Shown piece by piece: positions 17,337 to 27,134 of a stretch of 33,865 bases of DNA. This stretch comes from Gemmatimonadota bacterium (lineage in GTDB: Bacteria > Gemmatimonadota > Gemmatimonadetes > Gemmatimonadales > GWC2-71-9). The notes beneath the pieces are model-generated. The model did not search any database. It saw only the letters and a program-made list of their open reading frames with translations, and was not told where the DNA came from. Both the position numbers and the translations under genes were made by a program. Position 1 is the first letter of the stretch. Each line of letters begins with the position of its first letter. The DNA lies in NCBI GenBank assembly GCA_003221075.1, contig QHUF01000279.1, forward strand, positions 1 to 33,865. The letters run 5' to 3'.

Positions 17337-19130
17337 ATGCCGCACATCCGGATCGCCCTGTCCCAGTTCCGGCCCAACAAGGGCGAATACGCCGAGAATG
17401 TCGCGCGGATTGGCGCCGTGATCGCGCAGGCCGCGCAGCTCGATCCCCGGCCCGCGCTGGTCATCTTTCCCGAGACGGCGACCTCGGGCTATTTCGTGGA
17501 GGGCGGGGTGAAGGAGCTGGCCGTCACGGCTGGCACGCTGGCCCGCGACCTCGCCGCCGCGTACGAGGGTCCGGCGATCGATGTGGTCGTCGGATTCTAC
17601 GAGCGCTTCCAGAATCACATCCACAACTCCGCGCTGTACGTCACGCTCAGTAAACAGAAGCCCGAAGTGCGGCACGTGCACCGCAAGGTGTTCCTGCCGA
17701 CCTACGGCGTGTTCGACGAAGAGCGTTTCGTGGATCGCGGGCAGGAAGGCGTTCGGGTCTTCGAGACCGGCTGGGGTGGCAAGGCGGCAATCCTGATCTG
17801 CGAGGACGCCTGGCATTCGCTCGCCGCCACCGTCGCCGCGCTCGAGGGCGCCCAGCTCGTCATTGTGCCCAGCGCATCGCCGGCGCGCGGGCTCGGCGAA
17901 CCCGAGGATGAGGACTGCGAGGGCGAGACGTTGCCCGCGTCGGTCGTTCGCTGGGAGCGCATCGTCCGCGGCATCGCGGAGGAGCATGGCGTGTTCGTCG
18001 CGCTCGCGAATCTCGTCGGGTTCGAGGGCGGCAAGGGGTTCCCCGGCGCGTCGGCCGTGATCGATCCGACGGGCCGAGTAATCGCGCGCGGACCGCTGTT
18101 CGAAGAGGCGCTGCTGACCGCGGACATCGATCTCGATTCGCTGACGACGGCGCGGTCCGATTCGCCGCTGCTGGCCGATTTGCAGAGCGCGCTGCCGGTG
18201 CTCACCAAAAGTCTGAGCGGCGCCAAGCAGGATCAGAAGGTCCGCTTTGATCCGGCCGCCAACGGCAGTCCGGCGCACGGCGCACAGCGCACGGCGCACG
18301 TGGGAGTTTTCGCCAAGCGAACGCAGGAGAACGATCCCCTCGCCATCGACCCCGAGCTCACGCGGAAGTGGTTAGTGAGTTTTCTCAAGGACGAAGTCGT
18401 CCGCCGCCGCGGCTTCAAGAAGGGTCTCGTTGGATTGTCGGGTGGTGTGGATTCCGCGCTCACCGCGTTTCTCGCCGCCGAGGCGCTGGGCCGGGAGAAC
18501 ATCATCGGCGTGCGCATGCCGTACCGCACGTCGAGTCCGGAGAGTCTCGCCCACGCGCAGCTCGTCATCGACAAGCTCGGGATTCCATCAGTCACGGTCG
18601 ACATCAGCGACGCCGTGGATGGTTACCTGAAACAGGTCGGCGATGTCGATCCGCACCGGCTCGGCAATGTCATGGCGCGCGAGCGGATGATCGTCCTGTT
18701 CGATCTCTCCGCCAAGCACAAGGCGCTGCCGCTGGGCACGAGCAACAAGTCCGAGCGGCTGCTGGGCTATTTCACCTGGCACGGCGATGATGCCCCGCCG
18801 GTGAATCCGCTGGGCGACCTGTTCAAGACGCAGGTCTGGACCCTGGCCCGGCATGTCGGCGTTCCGGAAGAAATCGTCGCCAAGCCTGCAACAGCCGACC
18901 TGATCAAAGGTCAAACCGATGAAGGGGACCTCGGCGTCTCGTATCTGCACGCGGATCGCATCCTCTATCATCTGATCCGCGGCGAAGAGCCCGTCGGCTT
19001 CCCCAAGGAAGAAGTGGAGATCGTGCGGAAGCGCCTCGACTCGACGCACTGGAAGCGGCGGCTCCCCACCGTGGCCGTAGTGTCGCAGACCGCGATCGGG
19101 GAATTCTATCTGAGGCCGGTGGACTACTGA
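17337..19130 (+). CDS. nadE: Glutamine-dependent NAD+ synthetase
   Basis: N-terminal nitrilase-type domain (VIFPETATSGYF, AAILICEDAWHS) and C-terminal synthetase (GLVGLSGGVDSALTAFLAAEALG, LGTSNKSERLLGYFTWHGDDAPPVNPLGDLFKTQV). Start refined from 17274 to ATG 17337 (MPHIRIALSQF). Confidence 0.96.
   Translation: MPHIRIALSQFRPNKGEYAENVARIGAVIAQAAQLDPRPALVIFPETATSGYFVEGGVKELAVTAGTLARDLAAAYEGPAIDVVVGFYERFQNHIHNSALYVTLSKQKPEVRHVHRKVFLPTYGVFDEERFVDRGQEGVRVFETGWGGKAAILICEDAWHSLAATVAALEGAQLVIVPSASPARGLGEPEDEDCEGETLPASVVRWERIVRGIAEEHGVFVALANLVGFEGGKGFPGASAVIDPTGRVIARGPLFEEALLTADIDLDSLTTARSDSPLLADLQSALPVLTKSLSGAKQDQKVRFDPAANGSPAHGAQRTAHVGVFAKRTQENDPLAIDPELTRKWLVSFLKDEVVRRRGFKKGLVGLSGGVDSALTAFLAAEALGRENIIGVRMPYRTSSPESLAHAQLVIDKLGIPSVTVDISDAVDGYLKQVGDVDPHRLGNVMARERMIVLFDLSAKHKALPLGTSNKSERLLGYFTWHGDDAPPVNPLGDLFKTQVWTLARHVGVPEEIVAKPATADLIKGQTDEGDLGVSYLHADRILYHLIRGEEPVGFPKEEVEIVRKRLDSTHWKRRLPTVAVVSQTAIGEFYLRPVDY
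18273..18300. repeat. 7-bp tandem repeat (GCGCACR x4) inside nadE
   Basis: GCGCACG GCGCACA GCGCACG GCGCACG; encodes part of the interdomain linker PAHGAQRTAHVG. Confidence 0.9.
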
Positions 19131-19621
19131 TGGCACAGCAGGGTCGGCACCCGCGCGAGTCGGAGACGGTGTTCACGGAGTTGATGATGCCGCACCACGC
19201 GAACATTCTGGGCAACGTGTTCGGCGGCCACATCCTCGCGCTCGTCGACCGCGTGGCCGCGGTCGCCGCGATTCGCCACGCGCATCGCGAGTGCGTGACG
19301 GTTTCGGTCGACAAAGTCGACTTCCGCGAGCCGATCCACGTCGGCGAGCTGGTGACGGCAAAGGCGCGTGTCAACTTCGCGGGCCGCACCTCGATGGAGG
19401 TCGGCGTCAAGGTGCTCGCCGAGAACGTGTTGACGGGAGATGTACGACACACGAATTCGTGCTACGTGACCTACGTGGCGCTGGATGAAAACGGCCGCCC
19501 GACGCAAGTCGCGCCCGTCGTGCCCGAGACGGCCGACGAGAAGCGGCGCTACGACCGGGCCGCCAAGCGTCGCGCGAACCGGGTGATGGAACGCCGCTAC
19601 GACCAGGGCCGGGGTGAGTAA
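19130..19621 (+). CDS. Acyl-CoA thioesterase (hotdog fold, YciA/BFIT-like)
   Basis: ETVFTELMMPHHANILGNVFGGHILALVDRVAAVAAIRHA...VTVSVDKVDFREPIHVGELV; overlaps the nadE stop. Confidence 0.9.
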   Translation: MAQQGRHPRESETVFTELMMPHHANILGNVFGGHILALVDRVAAVAAIRHAHRECVTVSVDKVDFREPIHVGELVTAKARVNFAGRTSMEVGVKVLAENVLTGDVRHTNSCYVTYVALDENGRPTQVAPVVPETADEKRRYDRAAKRRANRVMERRYDQGRGE

Positions 19622-20474
19622 GGTCGTATTGGTGTTGTCGGGTGGTGGAGCGAAAGCACTCGCTCATGCCGGAGCGTTTCGAGCGTTGGAGCAGGCCGAT
19701 CTCCTTCCCAGCCACATCGTCGCGACCTCCATGGGGGCGGTCATCGGTGCGGCGCTCTGCGCGGGGATGCCGTTCGATCAGGTGCGACGCCGGGCGATGG
19801 GAATCCGCCGCAAGGACATCGCGCCGCTCGATCCGCTGGCGCTCGTGATGGGACTGTTCGCCCGCAGCCTGTTCCCAGCCGCCGCGCTCCGCCGCGCCAT
19901 CGCTTACATCGTTCCCAAGACGCGCTTCGAGTACCTGAAAACTCCGCTCACGGTCACCGCCACCGATCTCGACAGCGGCGAGCTGCTGCTGCTGGGCGGC
20001 CGGGAGCCCGGCCGGGACATCGAGCTGGCGGACGCGCTCTATGCCTCGTGCGCCCTGCCGCTCTACTTCCCGCCGCTCGAAGCAAACGGCCGGCGACTCG
20101 GCGACGGCGGGCTCAGAGCGGTGCTGCCGCTCGCTCCGGCGCGCGAGATCGTAAAGGACGCCGACCTGTTCATCGCTGTCGATGTCGGTCCCGGCTTCGA
20201 CGAGCGAGGCGGTCCGTCGACCAACGGCGATCAGCCGCAGTCCCCCGACGCTCCCGTCCCGGCGCGCATCCCGCGTGTCGTGCGGATGCACGGCGAAGCG
20301 ATCCGGATTATGATGGCGGAGCAGACGGAGCGGACGCTCGCCGATTGGCCCAAGGACGGACCGAGGCTCGTCTACGTGCGGGCGGTCGCGGAGCGAGAGG
20401 CGACCTTTGCCGTCGAGCGGGTGCAGGAGTACGTGGAGATGGGTTACCAGGCAACCAAGAAGGCCTTAGGATAG
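19614..20474 (+). CDS. Patatin-like phospholipase family protein
   Basis: VLVLSGGGAKALAHAGAFRALE, ATSMGAVIGAA (GxSxG-type), RRLGDGGLRAVLPL (DGG). Confidence 0.92.
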   Translation: MSKVVLVLSGGGAKALAHAGAFRALEQADLLPSHIVATSMGAVIGAALCAGMPFDQVRRRAMGIRRKDIAPLDPLALVMGLFARSLFPAAALRRAIAYIVPKTRFEYLKTPLTVTATDLDSGELLLLGGREPGRDIELADALYASCALPLYFPPLEANGRRLGDGGLRAVLPLAPAREIVKDADLFIAVDVGPGFDERGGPSTNGDQPQSPDAPVPARIPRVVRMHGEAIRIMMAEQTERTLADWPKDGPRLVYVRAVAEREATFAVERVQEYVEMGYQATKKALG

Positions 20475-20479
20475 GTCCC

Positions 20480-20881
20480 ATGCGAGCATCGGAAGTCATG
20501 ATCGCCGATCCTGTGGTTGCGGCAGCCGGCGCCACGTCGTCAGAAGTCGCCGCGTTGATGCGCGTGAAGAACATCTCAGTCGTTCCCGTCGTGGACAATC
20601 CCAAGGATCGGCACTATCTCGGAACGATCTCCGACCGGGACATCGTGGCGCGATGCGTGGGGGCCGGTCATGATCCAACGGACTGTTCAGCGGCCGATCA
20701 TGCACGCACCGACACGCCAATCGTGAAACCAGATACGGAGCTCAAAGGATTCAAGATCGCAAAGCAACTGGACAACGACGATCATCACGTGCGATCCACA
20801 ATCGTTGTGTTGAATGGTGACAAGAAGGTCGTGGGGTTCATACCGCACCCCGAAGAAATCCCCGGAATTGAGGTGGGGTAG
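20480..20881 (+). CDS. CBS-domain protein (two CBS repeats)
   Basis: MRASEVMIADPVVAAAGATSSEVAALMRVKNISVVPVVDNPKDRHYLGTISDRDIVARCV...; start refined from 20048 to ATG 20480. Confidence 0.9.
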   Translation: MRASEVMIADPVVAAAGATSSEVAALMRVKNISVVPVVDNPKDRHYLGTISDRDIVARCVGAGHDPTDCSAADHARTDTPIVKPDTELKGFKIAKQLDNDDHHVRSTIVVLNGDKKVVGFIPHPEEIPGIEVG

Positions 20882-21295
20882 GTGCCCCACAAACTGTTCA
20901 CCCTGGCTGAAGCAAATCGCACGCTTCCTCTGGTGAAGCGCGTCGTCTCCGACATCATGATCGTCTACCCCCAATGGAAGGATCTCGTGTCGCAGTACGA
21001 GCTGATGGCCGCCATGGCCCGTCCCGAATGGGGCGAATCACAGGAACAGGTGGCGCTCAAGGCCCAGATCGATTCCGTCGCGGGGAAGATCAACGAGTTC
21101 CTCGAGGAGCTCGAGCAGATCGGCTGCGAGTTCAAGGGCTTTGACCAGGGCCTGATCGATTTCCACGGCCGTCTGGACGAGCGCGAGATCCTGTGGTGCT
21201 GGCAGCTCGGCGAAGAACGGATCACCCATTGGCATGAGCTGGAGGCGGGATTCGCCGGCCGGCAGCCGCTGCCCGAGGTCTTGAGCGGCACGTGA
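20882..21295 (+). CDS. DUF2203-like protein
   Basis: KLFTLAEANRTLPLVKRVVSDI...GCEFKGFDQGLIDFHGRLDEREILWCWQLGEERITHWHELEAGFAGRQPL. Confidence 0.8.
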   Translation: MPHKLFTLAEANRTLPLVKRVVSDIMIVYPQWKDLVSQYELMAAMARPEWGESQEQVALKAQIDSVAGKINEFLEELEQIGCEFKGFDQGLIDFHGRLDEREILWCWQLGEERITHWHELEAGFAGRQPLPEVLSGT

Positions 21296-21744
21296 AGGGT
21301 TTCTGGCTCTTCCTCCACGTCATGGGATTCGTTGCCTGGCTCGGCGGCGGGCTCGCGGTCATGCTCAGCGGTATCACAGCCAAGCATTTCCCTCCCGAAC
21401 AGCGGCTGGCGGTCTACCGCATCATGAGCGTCGTGACCCGGAACCTGATCGGTACGGGCGCAGTTCTCGTGGTGGTGAGCGGGTTTCTGCTGTCCGTCCC
21501 CTATTTCCAGAGCGCCAATGTCCCAAGCTGGCTGATGGCGATGCAGGGACTGGGCCTGCTGGGTGCCCTCGTTGCCATCTTCGTCGTGACACCCACGGCG
21601 GCCCGGCTCGGGCGCCTCGAGCTCGACCCCAGGGGCGAGCTGCCCGAAAGCTTTGTTGGACTACGCCGGCGCCAGGCCATCTTTGCGACGGTTGCTGGGA
21701 TTTTCGCGCTTCTCGCGTTGGCTTCCGGTACACTCTTCAGGTAG
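21292..21744 (+). CDS. DUF2269-like integral membrane protein
   Basis: GFWLFLHVMGFVAWLGGGLAVMLSGITAKHF plus four hydrophobic segments; GTG start overlapping the previous stop. Confidence 0.65.
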   Translation: MKGFWLFLHVMGFVAWLGGGLAVMLSGITAKHFPPEQRLAVYRIMSVVTRNLIGTGAVLVVVSGFLLSVPYFQSANVPSWLMAMQGLGLLGALVAIFVVTPTAARLGRLELDPRGELPESFVGLRRRQAIFATVAGIFALLALASGTLFR

Positions 21745-21806
21745 GTAGGTCTTCTTTGCCCGTTTCTGCTTGTGACCTTCCCCATCATCTAAGGGTCGTT
21801 GTCGAA

Positions 21807-22484
21807 GTGCGAGGATTGGTTCTCTTCGACTTCGGCGGGACCCTGGACGCGGACGGCTCCCGTTGGAGCGTTCGCTTTCACGCCGCGTACCGCGCGGCCG
21901 GTGGCAAACAGTCGTTCGCTGCATTCGACCGGGCGTTTCGTGAGTCCGACCGGGCGCTCGAGCGGCTCGCGGGCATAGAGAGGCTGGGATTCCGCGCGAT
22001 GGTCGACGCTCAAACCGCGTTGCTGTTACCCCGGCTCTCGGATGGCGCCGCGCTCCCCGGGCGAGCCATCGCCGATCAGTTCCATTCCACAACCTGCACG
22101 ATCGTGCGCCGGAATGAAGAGCTGCTCGCGCTGCTGCACAAATCCTATCATCTCGGCGTCGTTTCGAATTTCACCGGGAACCTCGAGCTATGTCTCCAGG
22201 AGCTGGGCGTGATGCAGTACTTCTCCGTCGTCGCTGATTCGGGACGCGTCGGGATCACCAAGCCGGATCCGCGGCTGTTCCAGCACGCGCTCAGCTGGCC
22301 CGGACTTGTCTCGAAACCCGCCTGGATGGTGGGCGACAACTTCGAGTCGGATATCCGGCCGGCCGCAGCACTCGGCCTGTCCACCGCCTGGCTCGCTCCC
22401 GCGACGGAGAAGTCGCGCGAGAAGGACCTGCCGACCGTGCGGTTGACCACGCTGTCGGACCTTGCCCGAGTGCTCGAATCGTGA
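21807..22484 (+). CDS. HAD family hydrolase
   Basis: LVLFDFGGTLDADG (motif I variant DFGGTLD), LGVVSNFTG, GITKPDPRLFQHAL, MVGDNFESDIRPAAALGLSTAWL. GTG start chosen; upstream in-frame starts exist from 21756. Confidence 0.88.
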   Translation: MRGLVLFDFGGTLDADGSRWSVRFHAAYRAAGGKQSFAAFDRAFRESDRALERLAGIERLGFRAMVDAQTALLLPRLSDGAALPGRAIADQFHSTTCTIVRRNEELLALLHKSYHLGVVSNFTGNLELCLQELGVMQYFSVVADSGRVGITKPDPRLFQHALSWPGLVSKPAWMVGDNFESDIRPAAALGLSTAWLAPATEKSREKDLPTVRLTTLSDLARVLES

Positions 22485-23185
22485 TGCAGGGACTGATTCT
22501 CGCGGGTGGGCGCGGCTCCCGGCTCGCCGCCGATGGCGTCGAGGCCCCCAAAGCGCTGGTCGAGGTCGGCGGGCGGCCGCAGATCGTCAATCTCATCGAG
22601 ACATTCGCGGACCTCGGGTGCGAAACGATCACCTGCATGGTGCGCGACGGCATCACCGTCGACACGCCGGGACCCGCGGTCGTGCGCACGTGCCGCACAC
22701 CGTCGTCGCTGCACACGCTGGTCGCCGGGCTCGCGATCGTGCCTGCCGGACCGGTGTTCTGCTCCATGGTCGACACGGTGATGCCGCCGGCGGACTGGCA
22801 TCGCCTGTATCGCGGCGTTACCGAGCGCCTCGCCGGCGGGTCACTCGCCGTGCTCGCCGTGACTCCGTTCGTGGACGACGAGTTGCCGCTCTACGTCACG
22901 CGCAGCGCCGATGGGTTGGCCACCGGGATCTTCGACACGACCCCGCCTCCGTCCGCTCCCCTGCTCGTCACGGGCGGCGTGTACGGTCTGAGTCCTGAAG
23001 CTCGCCGCCTCGCGACGGTCGCCGTCGCGTCGCTGCATCGCATGCGCGCATTCCTGCGCCTGCTCGTCGAGCTGCGCGCCCCCGTCGCGACGGTTGAAGT
23101 GCCGCGTATCATCGATCTCGATCACAAACGCGATCTCGACGCCGCCGAGCGCTGGCTCACGGCGCGCGCGGGAGACGAGCAATGA
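22484..23185 (+). CDS. Nucleotidyltransferase (sugar/alcohol-phosphate NTP transferase-like)
   Basis: MQGLILAGGRGSRLAADGVEAPKALVEVGGRPQIVNLIETFADLGCE (GGxGxR...PK signature). GTG at 22481 is an alternative start. Confidence 0.88.
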   Translation: MQGLILAGGRGSRLAADGVEAPKALVEVGGRPQIVNLIETFADLGCETITCMVRDGITVDTPGPAVVRTCRTPSSLHTLVAGLAIVPAGPVFCSMVDTVMPPADWHRLYRGVTERLAGGSLAVLAVTPFVDDELPLYVTRSADGLATGIFDTTPPPSAPLLVTGGVYGLSPEARRLATVAVASLHRMRAFLRLLVELRAPVATVEVPRIIDLDHKRDLDAAERWLTARAGDEQ

Positions 23186-24018
23186 AGCGTCTCGTCGCGC
23201 TCTATCGCAGTCCCACGTACTCGCCGGCGCAGCATCGCAGCAATGACACGGCGATCCTCGACGACACGATCGCCGGACTGCAGCGTCGCGGCTGGAAAGT
23301 GACGCGCACCGGTGAGGGCGATGTCGCCGCCGGCCGGCTTCCCGCGGCGGAGCTGTATGTGAACATGTGCCAGGGTCCGGCGGCCTCCGAGCGACTGCTC
23401 GACCTCGTGCCTCGTGAGGCGCTGGCCGTCAATCCTCCGGAGAGCGTTCTCAACTGCCACCGGCATCGCCTGGTCGCCCGGATGGAAGCGGCGGGACTGC
23501 CGTTCCCGCGCACGCTCATCGTACCGACCGCCGAGCCACGGGCGGTGCTGCCGCTCGTGCACCAGCTGAACGGCGATGGACGGCCGGTGTGGGTGAAGCG
23601 GGGCGATGTGCACGCCGAAACGAGCGCCGACGTAGTAGCGGCGAAAGAGGCGGGCGTCACCGACGCGATCGCCGGATTTGCCCGGCGCGGCGTGGCGCGC
23701 GTCGCACTGCAGGCGCATGTCGCGGGGCCGATCGTGAAGTTCTATGCGGTCGCCGACGGCCGCTTCTTTTCGTGGTACTCCGCTGACTGCAGCTCCTTCT
23801 CCATCTCCGAACAGAGCCTGCGGACGCTGGTGTTCGCTGCAGCGCGCGCGGTGGGACTCGAGGTATTCGGCGGCGACGTCGCCTTTCCCAAGCCCGACGC
23901 CCCGGTGCTGATCGATCTCAACGACTGGCCCTCCTTTGCTCCCGTGCGCATCGCGGCCGCCGCGGCGATCGCCTCCTATATCGACGAGAAAGCGTCGTCC
24001 AACGGAAAACCGGCATGA
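23182..24018 (+). CDS. ATP-grasp family protein
   Basis: NPPESVLNCHRHRLVARMEAAGLPFPRTLIV..., VWVKRGDVHAE, VFGGDVAFPKPDAPVLIDLNDWPSF (D-x-N metal-site-like). Confidence 0.75.
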   Translation: MKRLVALYRSPTYSPAQHRSNDTAILDDTIAGLQRRGWKVTRTGEGDVAAGRLPAAELYVNMCQGPAASERLLDLVPREALAVNPPESVLNCHRHRLVARMEAAGLPFPRTLIVPTAEPRAVLPLVHQLNGDGRPVWVKRGDVHAETSADVVAAKEAGVTDAIAGFARRGVARVALQAHVAGPIVKFYAVADGRFFSWYSADCSSFSISEQSLRTLVFAAARAVGLEVFGGDVAFPKPDAPVLIDLNDWPSFAPVRIAAAAAIASYIDEKASSNGKPA

Positions 24019-25334
24019 TCGATCTCGCCACTCAGTCGCAGTCGCAACGCGTCTTCGAGCTCGAGGCGCAGTACCTCGCGCCCGGAACGCAGAGCGTCGC
24101 GCTCTTCAGCAAACTTTGCATGGATCGCGGCGAGGGGGCCGTGCTGTGGGACGTGGACGGCAACCGCTACGTCGATCTGCTCGCCGGCGTCGGTGTCGCG
24201 AGCCTTGGCTACGCCCATCCACGCTATGTCGCCGAAATGACGAAGCAGCTCGAGCGGGTGCACGTGGGGAGCTTCACGTCGGAGCATCGTGCCGCGCTGG
24301 TCAAACTGATCGCGGGGCTCGCGCCCGGCGACTTGAACCGGACACAGCTCTACTCGAGCGGCGCCGAAGCGGTCGAAGCCGCATTGCGCCTGGCCCGCGC
24401 TGCCACGGGGCGCCATGAAGTCATGGGATTCTGGGGCGGGTTCCACGGCAAGACGGGCGGGGTGTTGCCGCTGTTGTCGGGCAGCTTCAAGCACGGCCTC
24501 GGCCCCCTGGCCCCGGGCATGTACTCGAGCCCGTACGCGTCGTGCGAGCGCTGTCCTTTCGGGAAGACGTTCCCCGAATGCGACTGGCACTGCGTCGACT
24601 TTCTGCGCTCGAAGATCGCGCTCGAGACGACGAACGACATCGCCGCGATCATCGTCGAGCCGGTGCAGGGCACCGCGGGCAACATCATCCCGCCGCCCGG
24701 CTACCTGCACGAGCTGCGGGCGCTCGCGACCGAGATCGGTGCGCTGCTCATCTGCGATGAGATGATCACCGGCTTCGGGCGCACCGGGAAAATGTTCGCG
24801 GTCGAGCACGACAACGTCGTGCCGGACGTGCTGCTCGTGGGCAAAGGCTTCGGCGGCGGATTCCCCGTCAGCGGCATCGTGATTCGCGAACCGATCGCGT
24901 TCTCCAAACCATGGGCCAATCCGAGCGGCAGCTCGTCGAGTTACGGCGGCAATCCGCTGGCGGCGGCCGCGGCCCACGTCACGATTCAGACGATCGTCGA
25001 CGAGGAACTCGTCGACCACAGCCGCCGGCTCGGGGCCGTGATGCTCGCGGAGATGCAGCGCTGGGAAGATGAGGTCCCGATCGTCAGCGACGTGCGCGGC
25101 CGCGGGCTCATGCTCGGCATGGATCTCGTCGTGCCCGGAACGCGCACGCTGCTCGATAAGAAGATCACCCGCTGGATCTTCGACACGCTGCTCGCGCGCG
25201 GCGTGATCGCGATGATCTACAACCCCGAAGTGCGGATCAATCCGCCGCTCGTCATCACCGAAGAGCAGGCGATGGAAGCCCTCGCCACGATGAAAGCGGT
25301 GCTCGAAGAGGCCGGCGCGCGTGTACGCCGGTAA
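24015..25334 (+). CDS. Class III PLP-dependent aminotransferase
   Basis: LWDVDGNRYVDLLAGVGVASLGYAHP, YSSGAEAVEAALRLARAATGR, IVEPVQGTAGNIIPPPGYL, LICDEMITGFGRTGKMFAVE, LLVGKGFGGGFPVSGIV; Cys-rich segment CERCPFGKTFPECDWHC. Confidence 0.94.
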   Translation: MIDLATQSQSQRVFELEAQYLAPGTQSVALFSKLCMDRGEGAVLWDVDGNRYVDLLAGVGVASLGYAHPRYVAEMTKQLERVHVGSFTSEHRAALVKLIAGLAPGDLNRTQLYSSGAEAVEAALRLARAATGRHEVMGFWGGFHGKTGGVLPLLSGSFKHGLGPLAPGMYSSPYASCERCPFGKTFPECDWHCVDFLRSKIALETTNDIAAIIVEPVQGTAGNIIPPPGYLHELRALATEIGALLICDEMITGFGRTGKMFAVEHDNVVPDVLLVGKGFGGGFPVSGIVIREPIAFSKPWANPSGSSSSYGGNPLAAAAAHVTIQTIVDEELVDHSRRLGAVMLAEMQRWEDEVPIVSDVRGRGLMLGMDLVVPGTRTLLDKKITRWIFDTLLARGVIAMIYNPEVRINPPLVITEEQAMEALATMKAVLEEAGARVRR

Positions 25335-26169
25335 AGGACCCGTCGTCGAGGAATGGGCCGACCGGCGGTTCTTTCGGCCGGCGGGCTGGCGCATCGCCAC
25401 CACGCTCGCACCGACACGCATATCGCCCGATGCGGTGACGCTGGCGAGCCTCGTGCTCGGCGTCATCGCCGGACATCTGTTCTGGTACGCGAATCCGTGG
25501 ATCAATGCCGCCGGCGTCGTGCTGTTCATCTGGTCGGACGTCCTGGACAGCGCCGACGGACAGCTCGCGCGCCTGCGGGGGACGTCCACGCGGATGGGCC
25601 GGATCCTGGACGGCCTGGCCGATAGCGCGCGTTTTCTGAGTCTGTACGCGCATCTGGGTGCGCGACTGTATGTGTCCGGCTGGGGTTGGGGCGGCGTGGT
25701 GCTGGCGCTGGCCGCCTTGTTCTCGCACACCTACCAGGCCGCCGCCGCCGACTTCATTCGTCAGGCGTACCTGTACTTCGCCGTGGGGAAGGGCAGCGAG
25801 CTGGATGTCGGCAGTGAGCCGGCGGCGAGACAGGGCTCGTTCTGGGAACGTGTCGCGGGGTGGCTCTACGGTGACTACGTCCGCCGCCAGGCCTGGTTGT
25901 TTCCGCGGACGACAGCGCTCGCGCGCTTCCTCGCCGGCCGCGACGTGCCGCCGTCGATCTCGCGCGCGTGGGCGAATCGCCAGCGCTGGGTCGTGGCTGG
26001 GTGCGCCTGGATCGCCCAGAACATCCGTTTCCTGCTCCTCGCGCTGACGGTGGTTCCCGGCTCGCCCGCCGTCTACTGCTGGATCGTGGTCGGCCCACTG
26101 AATGCGGTACTCGTCTTCCTTATACTCGCGCACGAGCGCGAGCCGAAGCTATGTATCGCGGCGTATTGA
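25321..26169 (+). CDS. CDP-alcohol phosphatidyltransferase family protein (canonical motif)
   Basis: DSADGQLARLRGTSTRMGRILDGLAD fits D-x2-D-G-x2-A-R-x8-G-x3-D-x3-D; multiple TM segments. Confidence 0.88.
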   Translation: MYAGKGPVVEEWADRRFFRPAGWRIATTLAPTRISPDAVTLASLVLGVIAGHLFWYANPWINAAGVVLFIWSDVLDSADGQLARLRGTSTRMGRILDGLADSARFLSLYAHLGARLYVSGWGWGGVVLALAALFSHTYQAAAADFIRQAYLYFAVGKGSELDVGSEPAARQGSFWERVAGWLYGDYVRRQAWLFPRTTALARFLAGRDVPPSISRAWANRQRWVVAGCAWIAQNIRFLLLALTVVPGSPAVYCWIVVGPLNAVLVFLILAHEREPKLCIAAY

Positions 26170-27134
26170 TGGGGCTGGGCGGGATCGCGAAATCCGGCCA
26201 CCTGCCCGCGTTTCTCCACGACGCCGAGGTGTCGAGCCGCCTGCGCATCGTGGCCATCGTGGACGAAGCGGCAAGCGCACCGGCGTCATTCCACGGCATT
26301 CCTCTGTTATCCCGACCCGAGCAGCTCGCCGATCTGGACGAGGGGCCGCTCGACTTCGTCGACATCTGCACGCCGACCTCGTCTCACCTCGCCCTGTCGC
26401 TGTGGGGGCTGTCGCAGGGCTATCACGTGTTGTGCGAGAAGCCGGTCGCCGTGAACCGTGCCGAGGCAGCGACGCTCGCGGCCGCGGCGCTCGACGCGCG
26501 CCGGGTGGTGATGCCCTGCCATCAATACCGCTTCAATCCCGTGTGGCGGCGGTTGAAACAGTGGCTCGACGACGGCGTGATCGGCCGCTGGTATCTCGCG
26601 GAGTTCCGCGTCTACCGTCTGGCGGCCGATCCGGGCGCTGGACACAGCCCCGTTCCGTGGCGGGGCCGGCGTGCTGACGGCCGGGGCGGCGTGCTGCTCG
26701 ATCACGGTACGCATCTGGTCTACGAGCTGCTCGACGTCGCGGGACCGCCGCAGTCGGTGCGCGCCTGGACGGGTCGTCTGCGGCACGGCGGGTACGACGT
26801 CGAGGACACCGCGCAGCTCCTGTTTTCCTATCCCGATCGTATGGCGACGATGTTTCTCACGTGGGCCGCGCGGCGCCGCGAAACGGAGATCCGTTTCACC
26901 GGTGAGCGCGGCAGCATCACGTGGAGCGGCGGGATTCTGACGCTCGAGCGCGACGGCGAGATCGAGTCGTTCGATCACACCGGCGACCTCGACAAGGCGT
27001 CGTATGCGAAGTGGTTCGCGGGGCTGTTCCACGATTTCGCGGCCACGCTCGATTCCGGTGACAGCGCGCGGCCGATGGCCGACATCGCGCAGGTCGCGGC
27101 GGTGCTCGAGGCTTCCTACGCGTCGGTCGCATGA
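26151..27134 (+). CDS. Gfo/Idh/MocA family oxidoreductase
   Basis: MGLGGIAKSGHLPAFL, DFVDICTPTSSHLALSLWGLSQGYHVLCEKPVAVN (EKP), GGVLLDHGTHLVYELLD. Start refined to ATG 26151. Confidence 0.93.
   Translation: MYRGVLMGLGGIAKSGHLPAFLHDAEVSSRLRIVAIVDEAASAPASFHGIPLLSRPEQLADLDEGPLDFVDICTPTSSHLALSLWGLSQGYHVLCEKPVAVNRAEAATLAAAALDARRVVMPCHQYRFNPVWRRLKQWLDDGVIGRWYLAEFRVYRLAADPGAGHSPVPWRGRRADGRGGVLLDHGTHLVYELLDVAGPPQSVRAWTGRLRHGGYDVEDTAQLLFSYPDRMATMFLTWAARRRETEIRFTGERGSITWSGGILTLERDGEIESFDHTGDLDKASYAKWFAGLFHDFAATLDSGDSARPMADIAQVAAVLEASYASVA

Noticed and set aside
24534-24600. Cys-rich segment CERCPFGKTFPECDWHC in the aminotransferase as a novel metal site
   Set aside because: As far as I recall, similar Cys-rich PxxCxRCPF...C segments occur in many class III aminotransferases, so not distinctive.
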